NCBI RefSeq assembly: GCF_030954495.1
Contig: NZ_JAVHUW010000044.1
Span: forward strand, 1-64,000
DNA: 64,000 nt
Reading direction: 5' to 3'
Source: Candidatus Desulfosporosinus nitrosoreducens
Lineage (GTDB): Bacteria; Bacillota; Desulfitobacteriia; Desulfitobacteriales; Desulfitobacteriaceae
Positions 26,025 to 33,375 of this stretch are shown piece after piece (the first letter of the stretch is position 1; the number at the start of each line of letters is the position of its first letter). Made by a program: the position numbers and the translations under genes. The notes under the pieces were generated by a model that saw only the letters and a list, made by a program, of their open reading frames with translations, did not search any database and had not been told where the DNA came from.

Positions 26025-26756
26025 TCACTTTTTGACCGCCTTTACAATCCTGCGGAGTGAACCGTCAAAAGAAAGACGAAAAAATTCCACTGTTAACCCT
26101 TCCATTTCGAAAATTTCACCATATTGTTTTGTGTGTGATTTGTCGGAAATGATCGCTGTTCCATTCGGTTTCAAGACTCTCGCTATTTCCTGGCAGGCTT
26201 TCTTTCGTCCATCTTCGGTAGGGATGTTGTGAATACAAAGGTTGGAAAGAACCACGTCAAAGGTATCATTGGGAAAGGACATACTTCGCACATCCTCATT
26301 TCTTACTTCAACTTTTTCAAGGACCCCCTCAAGCTCGGCATTTCTCATGGTATTTTGCCAAGTATTGCTGTGCATGTCTCCCGAATTCCAAATATCAATG
26401 CCGATGCTCTTTCCCAGAGTCAATTTTTTGGCAGCACCAATCATTAAAAGTCCCCGTCCGGTGCCGATATCAAGGACTTTTTCATTTCCTTGCCAATCGA
26501 TCATGGAAATCATCTTGTCCCTACGGTGTAGTTTGCCGAGCTTAATGTAATAAAAATATGAACCACAAACAAGAACCATTAACAACCCGCAAAGCATAAG
26601 AACAAAGGCCACAATCTTCAGGCTGAGACTGGGAAAAGTGATTAAAGCAACTCCCCCGCCAAAACAAACTACTCCCACAAAACAAACAATGGTGACGCCG
26701 AAAGGCGAACCGTCAAAACCATAATTCGGTTTGGATTTCAGTACGCTATTTGTCAT
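26025..26756 (-). CDS. Membrane-anchored class I SAM-dependent methyltransferase
   Basis: 243 residues from the ATG at 26756, which has AAAGGAGG 6 nt upstream. Two hydrophobic segments near the N-terminus (TIVCFVGVVCFGGGVALI and IVAFVLMLCGLLMVLVCG) precede a Rossmann methyltransferase domain with motif I VLDIGTGRGLL, DVVLSNLCIHNI and ARVLKPNGTAIISDKSH. The substrate is unknown; UbiE/COQ5-like domains act on small molecules and lipids. The in-frame upstream extension lacks a ribosome site. It is divergent from a truncated TetR-like remnant, and an operator-like palindrome overlaps its promoter. Confidence 0.88.
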   Translation of the reverse strand: MTNSVLKSKPNYGFDGSPFGVTIVCFVGVVCFGGGVALITFPSLSLKIVAFVLMLCGLLMVLVCGSYFYYIKLGKLHRRDKMISMIDWQGNEKVLDIGTGRGLLMIGAAKKLTLGKSIGIDIWNSGDMHSNTWQNTMRNAELEGVLEKVEVRNEDVRSMSFPNDTFDVVLSNLCIHNIPTEDGRKKACQEIARVLKPNGTAIISDKSHTKQYGEIFEMEGLTVEFFRLSFDGSLRRIVKAVKK

Positions 26757-26814
26757 AATTTCCTCCTTTATTTCGAACAACTTCTTGATAAGGTGCGGAG
26801 TGCATCTTATATTA

Positions 26815-26850
26815 TATATACACCTTTTAAATATAAAATACAATATGTAT
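26815..26850 (-). promoter_or_regulatory. Promoter and palindromic operator of the methyltransferase gene
   Basis: On the minus strand TTGTAT (26843-26838) and TATATA (26820-26815) are separated by 17 bp. The palindrome ATACA-ATA-TGTAT at 26838-26850 covers the -35 box. The site resembles a repressor operator and lies between this gene and the TetR remnant. Confidence 0.45.
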
Positions 26851-26917
26851 CTTATATCTTTTAATCAAATTGTATACTTATTTCTTACAGAAATACTGAC
26901 AGAAGCGATGTATATTC

Positions 26918-27004
26918 ATGAACGAGAAAAGCGCAAATACACGAAAGCGAGGAGATACGTTAGTCGAAAGTATTTATGATGCAGTTGTTTACGGGGAGAT
27001 TTGA
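26918..27004 (+). pseudogene. Truncated TetR-family regulator remnant
   Basis: ATG 26918 opens a 28-codon frame that reads TRKRGDTLVESIYDAV before stopping at TGA 27002-27004. R-K-R-G-x-x-L-x-x-x-I-x-x-A is the usual opening of TetR-family repressors, whose helix-turn-helix should follow but is absent. No strong ribosome site. Inferred to be what remains of a divergently encoded repressor of the methyltransferase gene. The fragment is short, so the call is tentative. Confidence 0.45.
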
Positions 27005-27045
27005 GGGCTTTTGTGATACTATAATTCCACGCAACAAAAGTTTAA

Positions 27046-27082
27046 GCAAAAGAACCACTCAGCAATTGAGTGGTTCTTTTGC
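27046..27082 (+). terminator. Terminator-like hairpin
   Basis: GCAAAAGAACCACTCA (27046-27061) pairs perfectly over 16 bp with TGAGTGGTTCTTTTGC (27067-27082). It lies about 40 bp after the TetR remnant, where the terminator of the lost gene would be expected. Confidence 0.75.
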
Positions 27083-27180
27083 ACTACAAAACCAATAGCA
27101 ATTTATAATGAAAATTGCATTGTTTTTTAACATAAAAATTAATATATATTTTTGCATTTTGAACTTCTCAACGGAGCGAC

Positions 27181-27210
27181 TTGACATAAAGGGCGCACTT
27201 TATCTATATG
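27181..27210 (+). promoter_or_regulatory. Candidate promoter of the flavin reductase gene
   Basis: A perfect TTGACA at 27181-27186, with TATATG at 27205-27210 after 18 bp. The gene begins about 95 nt downstream. Confidence 0.5.
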
Positions 27211-27305
27211 ATAAGCCGTCGAAAAGAAAAAGTCTATATAATTATTGATTTTTATCTTATAATTTTATCGTTGCAACCCAATAAATCTAAGATAGGAGAT
27301 TAACG

Positions 27306-27854
27306 ATGACAAAAACAAAGATAGGGAGCATTCCTTTTGGACCATATATTACTGTCTTAGCAGGGGCTACTGTTAAGGGAAAGCCAAACTATGCCCCGAT
27401 CGGTGCCTATGGGGTAGTAAGTCAGAAACCTGTATTGTATATTTCATTGAAGAATTCTCACTATACAACATCAGGTGTCGCAGAACATGGATTTTTTAGT
27501 GTAAATATACCATCCTCCGAGCTTCTTGAAAAAGTTGATTTTTGCGGGAGGGTTTCTGGCTTTAAAACCGATAAGGCAACTATTTTTGATTCGTTTTATG
27601 ATGAAGCCGGCAACGCTCCAATGATCACAGAATGTCCTGTTAATTATCTTTGTAGGGTAATACAGACTATTCCTATATTTGATTTTACAATGTTTATTGG
27701 AGAGATTGTTTCGGTATATGCAAATGAAGACTGTTTGGAAAATGGAAAACCAAATGCTTTAAAAGTAAACCCAATAATATTAATGGATTCAGGTTACTTT
27801 GATTTAAAGGATAGGATTGGCTCTGTCTTTAAGGTATGTAGTGCAAATAAGTAA
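27306..27854 (+). CDS. Flavin reductase-like FMN-binding split-barrel protein
   Basis: 182 residues of the flavin reductase/flavoredoxin family. The N-terminal GPYITVLAGATVKGKPN, then GAYGVVSQKPVLYISL and HGFFSVNIPSSELLEKVDFCG follow the FMN-binding split-barrel pattern; the tail has PIILMDSGYFDL. It may reduce or bind flavin or serve as a small electron carrier. TAGGAG lies upstream of ATG 27306. A+T-richer upstream DNA than most of the window. Convergent with the LysR gene. Confidence 0.87.
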   Translation: MTKTKIGSIPFGPYITVLAGATVKGKPNYAPIGAYGVVSQKPVLYISLKNSHYTTSGVAEHGFFSVNIPSSELLEKVDFCGRVSGFKTDKATIFDSFYDEAGNAPMITECPVNYLCRVIQTIPIFDFTMFIGEIVSVYANEDCLENGKPNALKVNPIILMDSGYFDLKDRIGSVFKVCSANK

Positions 27855-27958
27855 ATGCATGCGGAATTATTTGGATATGCCGAGTCCTCAGACAGAAAAA
27901 TAGAACTAAGGGTAAGCCCGGGACCCGGTGAACACAATTACAATAAATATCATAGATT

Positions 27959-28897
27959 TCAACTATATAAGGCAGGCAGAAATTCCTCCTGCCGCCAGCC
28001 TGCGGCATGCTGCTCCACAAGGAGCAAGAATTCACCCAGTGCGGGGGATAACCACTTTTTTTTATGATAGGCAATCTGGGTAGCAAGCCGCTGAGGGCGG
28101 TCATCCCAGGCCAGCAGAGTCAGTTTGCCTTCCCGAACTTCTTTTTGCACAGTGATAAGGGGAAGAAAAGAAAGGCCAAGAAAAGAAAGGCCAAGACCGG
28201 ACATAACGCAGTTCTTAATAGCTTCGACGCTCCAAAACTCCAGATCAGGATTGGAAAAGATCCCGTGGCTGTTAAGATGCTGTTCGAATAGAGCCCGGTA
28301 GGTACACCCCGGTTCGGTATGAAGTATAGTTTCGTCTTTTAAATTCTCAGGTTCGACATGTTTATAAGAGACAAGCGGATGGTCCGGTGGCGCAATGAGC
28401 GCCATTTTTTCTTGTACGAGGGTTTCAAGGTGCAAATCCCGAACCTCTGTTTCCGGCTGAAGCAGGAAAGCAAGATCCAGTTCCCCTGTGCGGATCAGAT
28501 CATGCAATTCCCAGCATACGCCGGGCTTCAATACGATTTTAACGTCTGGATAGCGTTTTTTGTATTCGCGGATAATATCCGGCAAACGAAAGGCCGCCAG
28601 GGATTCGGGGGCCCCTATGGTCAGTGTACCGGATAGTGCCGTCTCAGACCGGATTGCGTCTATTGCCAGGTTGTGCATTTTGGTAATTTCCTGGGCGTAA
28701 GGAAGGAGCCGCTGTCCGGCAGCGGTAAGAACAGTCTTTTTGCCCAGCCTGTCAAAGAGCGGCCTTTCAAGTTCTGTTTCCAGCGCCTGGATCTGTGCGG
28801 TTATACTTGACTGAGCGTATCCTAGTTTATTAGCCGCGCGAGTAAAACCCCCAACTTCGACCACTGTAATAAAGGTAAATAAATGACGTAATTCCAT
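27959..28897 (-). CDS. LysR family transcriptional regulator
   Basis: 312 residues. N-terminal winged HTH (MELRHLFTFITVVEVGGF, then AANKLGYAQSSITAQIQALE) and a C-terminal effector domain (GTLTIGAPESLAAF, LDLAFLLQPE). AAGGAGAAGG stands before ATG 28897. Divergently placed 119 bp from the YjeH-like exporter gene, the typical layout in which LysR controls its neighbour in response to an exported amino acid. Target and effector are inferred. Confidence 0.92.
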   Translation of the reverse strand: MELRHLFTFITVVEVGGFTRAANKLGYAQSSITAQIQALETELERPLFDRLGKKTVLTAAGQRLLPYAQEITKMHNLAIDAIRSETALSGTLTIGAPESLAAFRLPDIIREYKKRYPDVKIVLKPGVCWELHDLIRTGELDLAFLLQPETEVRDLHLETLVQEKMALIAPPDHPLVSYKHVEPENLKDETILHTEPGCTYRALFEQHLNSHGIFSNPDLEFWSVEAIKNCVMSGLGLSFLGLSFLPLITVQKEVREGKLTLLAWDDRPQRLATQIAYHKKKWLSPALGEFLLLVEQHAAGWRQEEFLPALYS

Positions 28898-28916
28898 TTC
28901 CTTCTCCTTTTCGTAT

Positions 28917-28933
28917 CATCGGTTAAGGCGATG
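28917..28933. promoter_or_regulatory. Candidate LysR operator
   Basis: The inverted repeat CATCG-N7-CGATG lies in the divergent LysR/permease region, with a second palindrome CGAAA-TC-TTTCG near 28942-28953. Positions fit LysR recognition and activation sites, but no binding data exist here. Confidence 0.45.
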
Positions 28934-29016
28934 CATATCATCGAAATCTTTCGTTTCTCCGATAGCGTCATTATCTGATACTATTAGAGGAAATACAAGG
29001 GAGAAGGAGTGGAAAT

Positions 29017-30291
29017 ATGGGTGATCAGAATCGTTTGCAAGGTACAATAGGCCTGCCGCAGGCCATAGCCTTATATATCGGGGCCGTACTTGGCTCGGGT
29101 GTGCTCATTGTGCCCGGGCTGGCCGCAGAGATCGCCGGTCCGGCTTCCCTGCTGGCCTGGGGGCTTATGACCCTGCTCGTATTACCGCTGGCGCTGTCCA
29201 TGGGATTGCTATCGGCCAAATTTCCGAATGCCGGCGGGGTTTCTCATTTTGTCACCTTAGCTTTTGGACCACGGGCCGGATCGCTTGTCGGCTGGTTTTT
29301 TCTCATGTCAGTGCCAATTGGCGCACCGGTGGCGGCGCTGACAGGCGCCGGTTATATGACGGTTGCGCTGGGCTGGAGTGACAGTACGAGAGTGGCGCTG
29401 GCTGCGGGAATGCTGGCGGTCGGACTTCTGACCAATCTTATCGGGATGAAAGTGGTGGGACAAGTGCAAATTGCCGTTGTGCTGGCAATTGTTGCCGTGC
29501 TGGTGCTGGCCATTATAGGGGCCGTACCTCATATTCAGTTCGCGAATTTTACACCTTTTCTACCCCATGGTTGGGTGAGTGTCGGGCGGGCGGCCGCGAT
29601 TCTATTTTGGTGTTTTATTGGCTGGGAGGCAGTTTCTCATTTATCGGAAGAATTCCTGGACCCGCAGCAGGCCGTCAAAGGGGTAACCGTTGCCGCGCTG
29701 ATAGTCGGAGTATTGTATTTCCTTACGGCGCTTGCTACCGTGGGGACGCACAGTTACCATACCGCGGGATCGGATGCGGCATTAGTATTGGTCATAAGTA
29801 AACTGCTCGGACCTTGGGGGGCTTTGGTTGCAGGATTTACGGGTGTGTTCATCTGTACTGCCGTTATTATCGCTTATACGGGTGCGGCTTCCCGCCTGGC
29901 CTTTGCTTTGGCGCGAAAGGGGGACGCTCCCCGCCGGCTGGGCATTTTGTCCAAACGATATGGTACGCCAACCGGTGGAATCGGCTTTCTTGCCCTGTGC
30001 TTTGTGGTAGTACTTATTCTCTACGGCAGTGGGACAATCTCCCTGACAACCCTCATCCAGTTGCCCAACGCCACCTTTATTCTGACCTATCTTGGCGGTT
30101 GTGCGGCGGGAATCCGCCTCTTAAAGGGGAGCGTCTGGGGAGTAGGCATCAGTTGGCTGTCTTTTCTGTTAACGGCTGTTATTTTTCCTTTCGTAGGGTG
30201 GGCGGTTCTATATCCGCTGGTTATAGTGGCTTTTTTCCAGACAGCCAGATTGGTAAGAGGAGAAACAAGAGAAACAAGGCCGGAGGCATGA
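29017..30291 (+). CDS. APC family amino acid exporter (YjeH-like)
   Basis: 424 residues with about 12 hydrophobic segments. The opening GLPQAIALYIGAVLGSGVLI matches the APC substrate motif; PNAGGVSHFVTLAFGPRAG and ILFWCFIGWEAVSHLSEEF closely parallel E. coli YjeH, an exporter of L-methionine and branched-chain amino acids. A homologous export role is inferred. GGAGAAGGAG precedes ATG 29017. Divergent LysR gene upstream; the terminator stem overlaps the last codons. Confidence 0.88.
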   Translation: MGDQNRLQGTIGLPQAIALYIGAVLGSGVLIVPGLAAEIAGPASLLAWGLMTLLVLPLALSMGLLSAKFPNAGGVSHFVTLAFGPRAGSLVGWFFLMSVPIGAPVAALTGAGYMTVALGWSDSTRVALAAGMLAVGLLTNLIGMKVVGQVQIAVVLAIVAVLVLAIIGAVPHIQFANFTPFLPHGWVSVGRAAAILFWCFIGWEAVSHLSEEFLDPQQAVKGVTVAALIVGVLYFLTALATVGTHSYHTAGSDAALVLVISKLLGPWGALVAGFTGVFICTAVIIAYTGAASRLAFALARKGDAPRRLGILSKRYGTPTGGIGFLALCFVVVLILYGSGTISLTTLIQLPNATFILTYLGGCAAGIRLLKGSVWGVGISWLSFLLTAVIFPFVGWAVLYPLVIVAFFQTARLVRGETRETRPEA

Positions 30292-30308
30292 GGATTCCGG
30301 CCTTGTTT
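30272..30308 (+). terminator. Terminator overlapping the exporter stop codon
   Basis: AAACAAGGCCGGA (30272-30284) pairs with TCCGGCCTTGTTT (30296-30308), then TTC. The loop contains the TGA stop (30289-30291). The stem is nearly the same as that of the terminator at 7921-7960. Confidence 0.85.
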
Positions 30309-30375
30309 TCGTGTAAGCAGCATAGGCCAATGCGTCAATATGGTTTTTCTTAAATTGTAAAGCCAGATGTTAATT

Positions 30376-30423
30376 CAAGTTAATATTGATTCATAAAAAG
30401 GGTTACAAGTTAATACTGACTTA
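30376..30423 (+). repeat. Direct repeats upstream of the sigma-54 promoter
   Basis: CAAGTTAATATTGATTCA at 30376 and CAAGTTAATACTGACTTA at 30406 are 30 bp apart and about 190-220 bp upstream of the sigma-54 promoter, the distance expected for enhancer binding. The rest of 30309-30594 shows no gene. Confidence 0.5.
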
Positions 30424-30594
30424 AAAACATAATTATAAATTTTTTATTGAGAAAAATACAGGCCCTGCTTTAGGGACCAAACCTTATTTTCGAAAGCTTC
30501 TGCCTTTATAGTACAGGAGAAATAACTTCTTAACACTGATAAACAACAGAAGCCGACAACCCGACTTTGAAGTATTGCCTTAAATGGGAGAGGA

Positions 30595-30610
30595 TGGCAT
30601 AAAAATTGCA
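30595..30610 (+). promoter_or_regulatory. Sigma-54 (-24/-12) promoter of the HyuA-DUF1638-HyuA operon
   Basis: TGGCAT-N5-TTGCA fits the TGGCAC-N5-TTGCW consensus with a single mismatch and exact spacing. Transcription would start near 30621, about 75 nt before the first gene. No sigma-54 activator is encoded in the window. Confidence 0.7.
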
Positions 30611-30695
30611 CTTGTTATGTAAAAATAGGCTATTACTGCAAGCGGATAAATACTTCACCGTTTTACATAGGAATTTTATATGAGGGGTGGTAACT

Positions 30696-32657
30696 GTGCC
30701 CTATATTTTGGGAATTGATACCGGAGGGACTTATACGGATGGCGTGCTTTTGGATTTTGAAAGAAAGACTGTTGTTGCGAAAGCTAAAGCCTTCACAACG
30801 CCCGGGGACTTGACCCTTGGGATCGCGGAATGTATTGCTAATTTGGGAGAAATCAATCCTCAAGAGATTAAAATGGTTTCTCTTTCTACGACACTGGCTA
30901 CAAATGCTATCGTTGAAGGACGCGGCGGTAAAGTCGGATTAATTTTAATCGGTTACAGACCGGACGGGAAATTTCCCGCCCAAATGCTCAGCGTCATTTC
31001 AGGTGGGCATGACGGGCTGGGAACTGCAAAGTGTGAGCTCGACACGCAAGAGCTGGCCAGGGTCATCGCTCAAATGAAAGGTGAAGTCGATACCTTAGCC
31101 ATCTCCGGAATCTTCAGCATCAGCAATCCCGAACACGAGAATCTGGCCAGAGAGTTCGTGCGCAGGGAATGGGATGTGCCCATTATCTGCGCCCACGAAC
31201 TAAGTTCCGACATAGGTCTCTATGAACGGACAGTAACGGCCTGCCTGAACGCCAAACTATTGCCGATCATCTCAGATTTGTTAGGGGCGGTTAAAGGGGT
31301 ACTTAAAAGAAAAAAGATCGAAGTCCCGCTGATGGTCGTCAAAGGTGACGGGTCTCTGATCAGTGAAGAGAAAGCCCTGGAAAGACCTATTGAAACCATC
31401 TTGTCAGGTCCCGCGGCCAGTGTGGTAGGAGCTATGTTTCTGGCGGACAGGGATACCTTTTTAACCCTGGACATGGGAGGCACGACCACGGATATAGGGA
31501 TCGTCAAGAATAGCTATTGGCGGAGGCAGGAAGAAGGAGCGATAGTAGCCGGCTGGAAAACCCATATCCATACAACCGGGCTTAGCACCTTTGGGATTGG
31601 CGGAGATAGCTATCTAAGGGTAAAAGCCAAGGGTCAGCTGTGCCTGGGCCCGACACGGGTCATACCACTTTGCGTGATGGGTCTGCGCCATCCCCATTTA
31701 ATCCGGGAACTGCGCGAAATCCAGCAGTCCAAAGCAGTTAACGGAACTATCTTTGACGGGCAAACTCTGGATTGCTGGATGATCGTTAAACCGCCTTCTG
31801 ACCCGGAAAGCTTAAGCCGTGATGAACGGCTCATAGTCCAAGAGCTGGCCGACGGGCCGCATAATGTTCAATGGTTAAAAGAACGAATTGGCAATTACGT
31901 CAGCCCTTTTGCTCTAAAATCCCTCGAACAAGCGCGGGTTATCGGGCGTATTTCTTTTACCCCGACAGACGTTCTGCATTGTCTCGGGCTCTTAAAAAAA
32001 TGGAACGCCGAGGCCTCCCTCGCAGGGGCCAGAATTCTGGCCAATTCTTACGGAACCAAGCTTGAGAATTTTGCCGCGAAGTGCCTGGAGACTATGACTC
32101 AGTCTATAACTCTGGCCATCCTGCAAAGTATTGCCGCCAAACAAGGCTATACCTTCGACATTAAAGATGAAACCTTGAAGTTTTTTCTTGAACCTTTTTT
32201 CCAGGAGAAGCACAGGAATTTAGATCTCTGTGTTCCGCTGGGCTTAAATTATCCCATTGTGGCCATCGGGGCTCCGGTAACTGCTTATTTGCCTGAGGTT
32301 GGCAGGCTCTTAAGAGCCGAGGTTATTATTCCTGAGCACAGTGAAGTCGCCAGTGCCGTAGGTGCCGCCATGGGAAAAGTCGCCGAAAAGATTACCGCTC
32401 TGGTTAAACCTGGCTTTAAAGTTCACGCTCCCTGGGGATGTGAGGCCTTTATGTATCAGGAGGAGGCCTGCGAGAGAATTCTTACGAAAGGTAAGGCGAT
32501 TGTCCTGGAGAATGCTAAAAAAGCCGGAATCATTAATCCGGAGATTACCGTGAACCGGGATAAGGTTATCAGCGATACCAATTTTGGCCCGGTTTTTCTG
32601 GAGGAGTTTTTTGAGATCATTGCTTCCGGGTATCGGCAAGAGGAGAGTGAAGAGTGA
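30696..32657 (+). CDS. Hydantoinase/oxoprolinase family protein HyuA, copy 1
   Basis: 653-residue ASKHA-fold protein related to N-methylhydantoinase A and 5-oxoprolinase. Phosphate-1 motif YILGIDTGGTYTDGVLLDF at the N-terminus, STTLATNAIVEGRGG, SGPAASVVGA and the phosphate-2 motif LDMGGTTTDIGIV. No HyuB subunit is encoded nearby, so classical ATP-dependent hydantoin hydrolysis is doubtful. Proteins with this fold also act as ATP-driven reductive activators of corrinoid enzymes; whether this applies here is inference. GTG 30696 is chosen because GAGGGG lies 8 nt upstream. Overlaps the next gene by one base. Confidence 0.88.
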   Translation: MPYILGIDTGGTYTDGVLLDFERKTVVAKAKAFTTPGDLTLGIAECIANLGEINPQEIKMVSLSTTLATNAIVEGRGGKVGLILIGYRPDGKFPAQMLSVISGGHDGLGTAKCELDTQELARVIAQMKGEVDTLAISGIFSISNPEHENLAREFVRREWDVPIICAHELSSDIGLYERTVTACLNAKLLPIISDLLGAVKGVLKRKKIEVPLMVVKGDGSLISEEKALERPIETILSGPAASVVGAMFLADRDTFLTLDMGGTTTDIGIVKNSYWRRQEEGAIVAGWKTHIHTTGLSTFGIGGDSYLRVKAKGQLCLGPTRVIPLCVMGLRHPHLIRELREIQQSKAVNGTIFDGQTLDCWMIVKPPSDPESLSRDERLIVQELADGPHNVQWLKERIGNYVSPFALKSLEQARVIGRISFTPTDVLHCLGLLKKWNAEASLAGARILANSYGTKLENFAAKCLETMTQSITLAILQSIAAKQGYTFDIKDETLKFFLEPFFQEKHRNLDLCVPLGLNYPIVAIGAPVTAYLPEVGRLLRAEVIIPEHSEVASAVGAAMGKVAEKITALVKPGFKVHAPWGCEAFMYQEEACERILTKGKAIVLENAKKAGIINPEITVNRDKVISDTNFGPVFLEEFFEIIASGYRQEESEE

Positions 32658-33304
32658 TGAAAGCCAAGATTTTTGCTTGCAGTACGATTGCCGACGAAAT
32701 CCAAAAAGTTCTGCCCTCGGGAATGGCTTGCGAATTATTGCCCTACGCCCTTCATCGCGAGCCGCGAAAACTCAATTGGGAGCTGCAAGCCAGAATTGAC
32801 GCGGATCAAGATCATGACACACTTCTTTTCGGCTACGGATTGTGTTCCAACGGTGTCGTAAATCTTCATTCCAAAATTCATACTCTCGTCATCCCCAGAG
32901 TTCATGACTGCATCAGTCTCCTGCTTGGTTCACGCCAAATTTATGAGCAGGAATTTGCTCAATGCCCGGGAACCATTTATCTAAATAAAGGCTGGATAGA
33001 TCAGGGCGGTGAACCGCGGGCAGAGTTTGAGAAATACAGCGCTAAATACGGCGAGGAAAACGCCCGTTATATTATTGAAACCGAGTATAACCACTATAAA
33101 AGGCTTGTTTTTATAGATACAGGAGTCGGGGAGTATGCCAAGTTAGTTGAGCATTCCCGGCAAGTCGCCGAATTTATGGGGGCCGCATTTGAAGAAAGGA
33201 AAAGTTCATGTCCGCTTTTAGAGAGGCTGCTGACCGGGGAGTGGGATAGGGATTTCGTCGTGATTCCACCACGGATGATGGTTACTCAGGAAAGCTTCTT
33301 TTAA
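32657..33304 (+). CDS. DUF1638 domain protein
   Basis: 215 residues that match the DUF1638 pattern: FACSTIADEI near the start, LLFGYGLCSNGVVNL, LVIPRVHDCISLLLGSR and PGTIYLNKGWID. Conserved Cys8, Cys63 and His84-Cys85 look like possible metal ligands. Function unknown; members are often seen in corrinoid methyltransferase regions of anaerobes, which is recalled knowledge and not checked here. ATG 32657 overlaps the preceding stop (TGATG), so translation is coupled; AGGAGAG lies 9 nt upstream. Sandwiched between two HyuA paralogues. Confidence 0.85.
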   Translation: MKAKIFACSTIADEIQKVLPSGMACELLPYALHREPRKLNWELQARIDADQDHDTLLFGYGLCSNGVVNLHSKIHTLVIPRVHDCISLLLGSRQIYEQEFAQCPGTIYLNKGWIDQGGEPRAEFEKYSAKYGEENARYIIETEYNHYKRLVFIDTGVGEYAKLVEHSRQVAEFMGAAFEERKSSCPLLERLLTGEWDRDFVVIPPRMMVTQESFF

Positions 33305-33375
33305 AGACTGTTTTCGCAGTAGCGGCATCCCAAGGGATCAAGCCGGATAGATCATTGAGGAATGGGGTGATAGCG

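Noticed and set aside
26731..26979. 82-codon plus-strand frame across the methyltransferase promoter
   Set aside because: It overlaps the start and ribosome site of the methyltransferase on the other strand and resembles nothing; A+T-rich chance frame.
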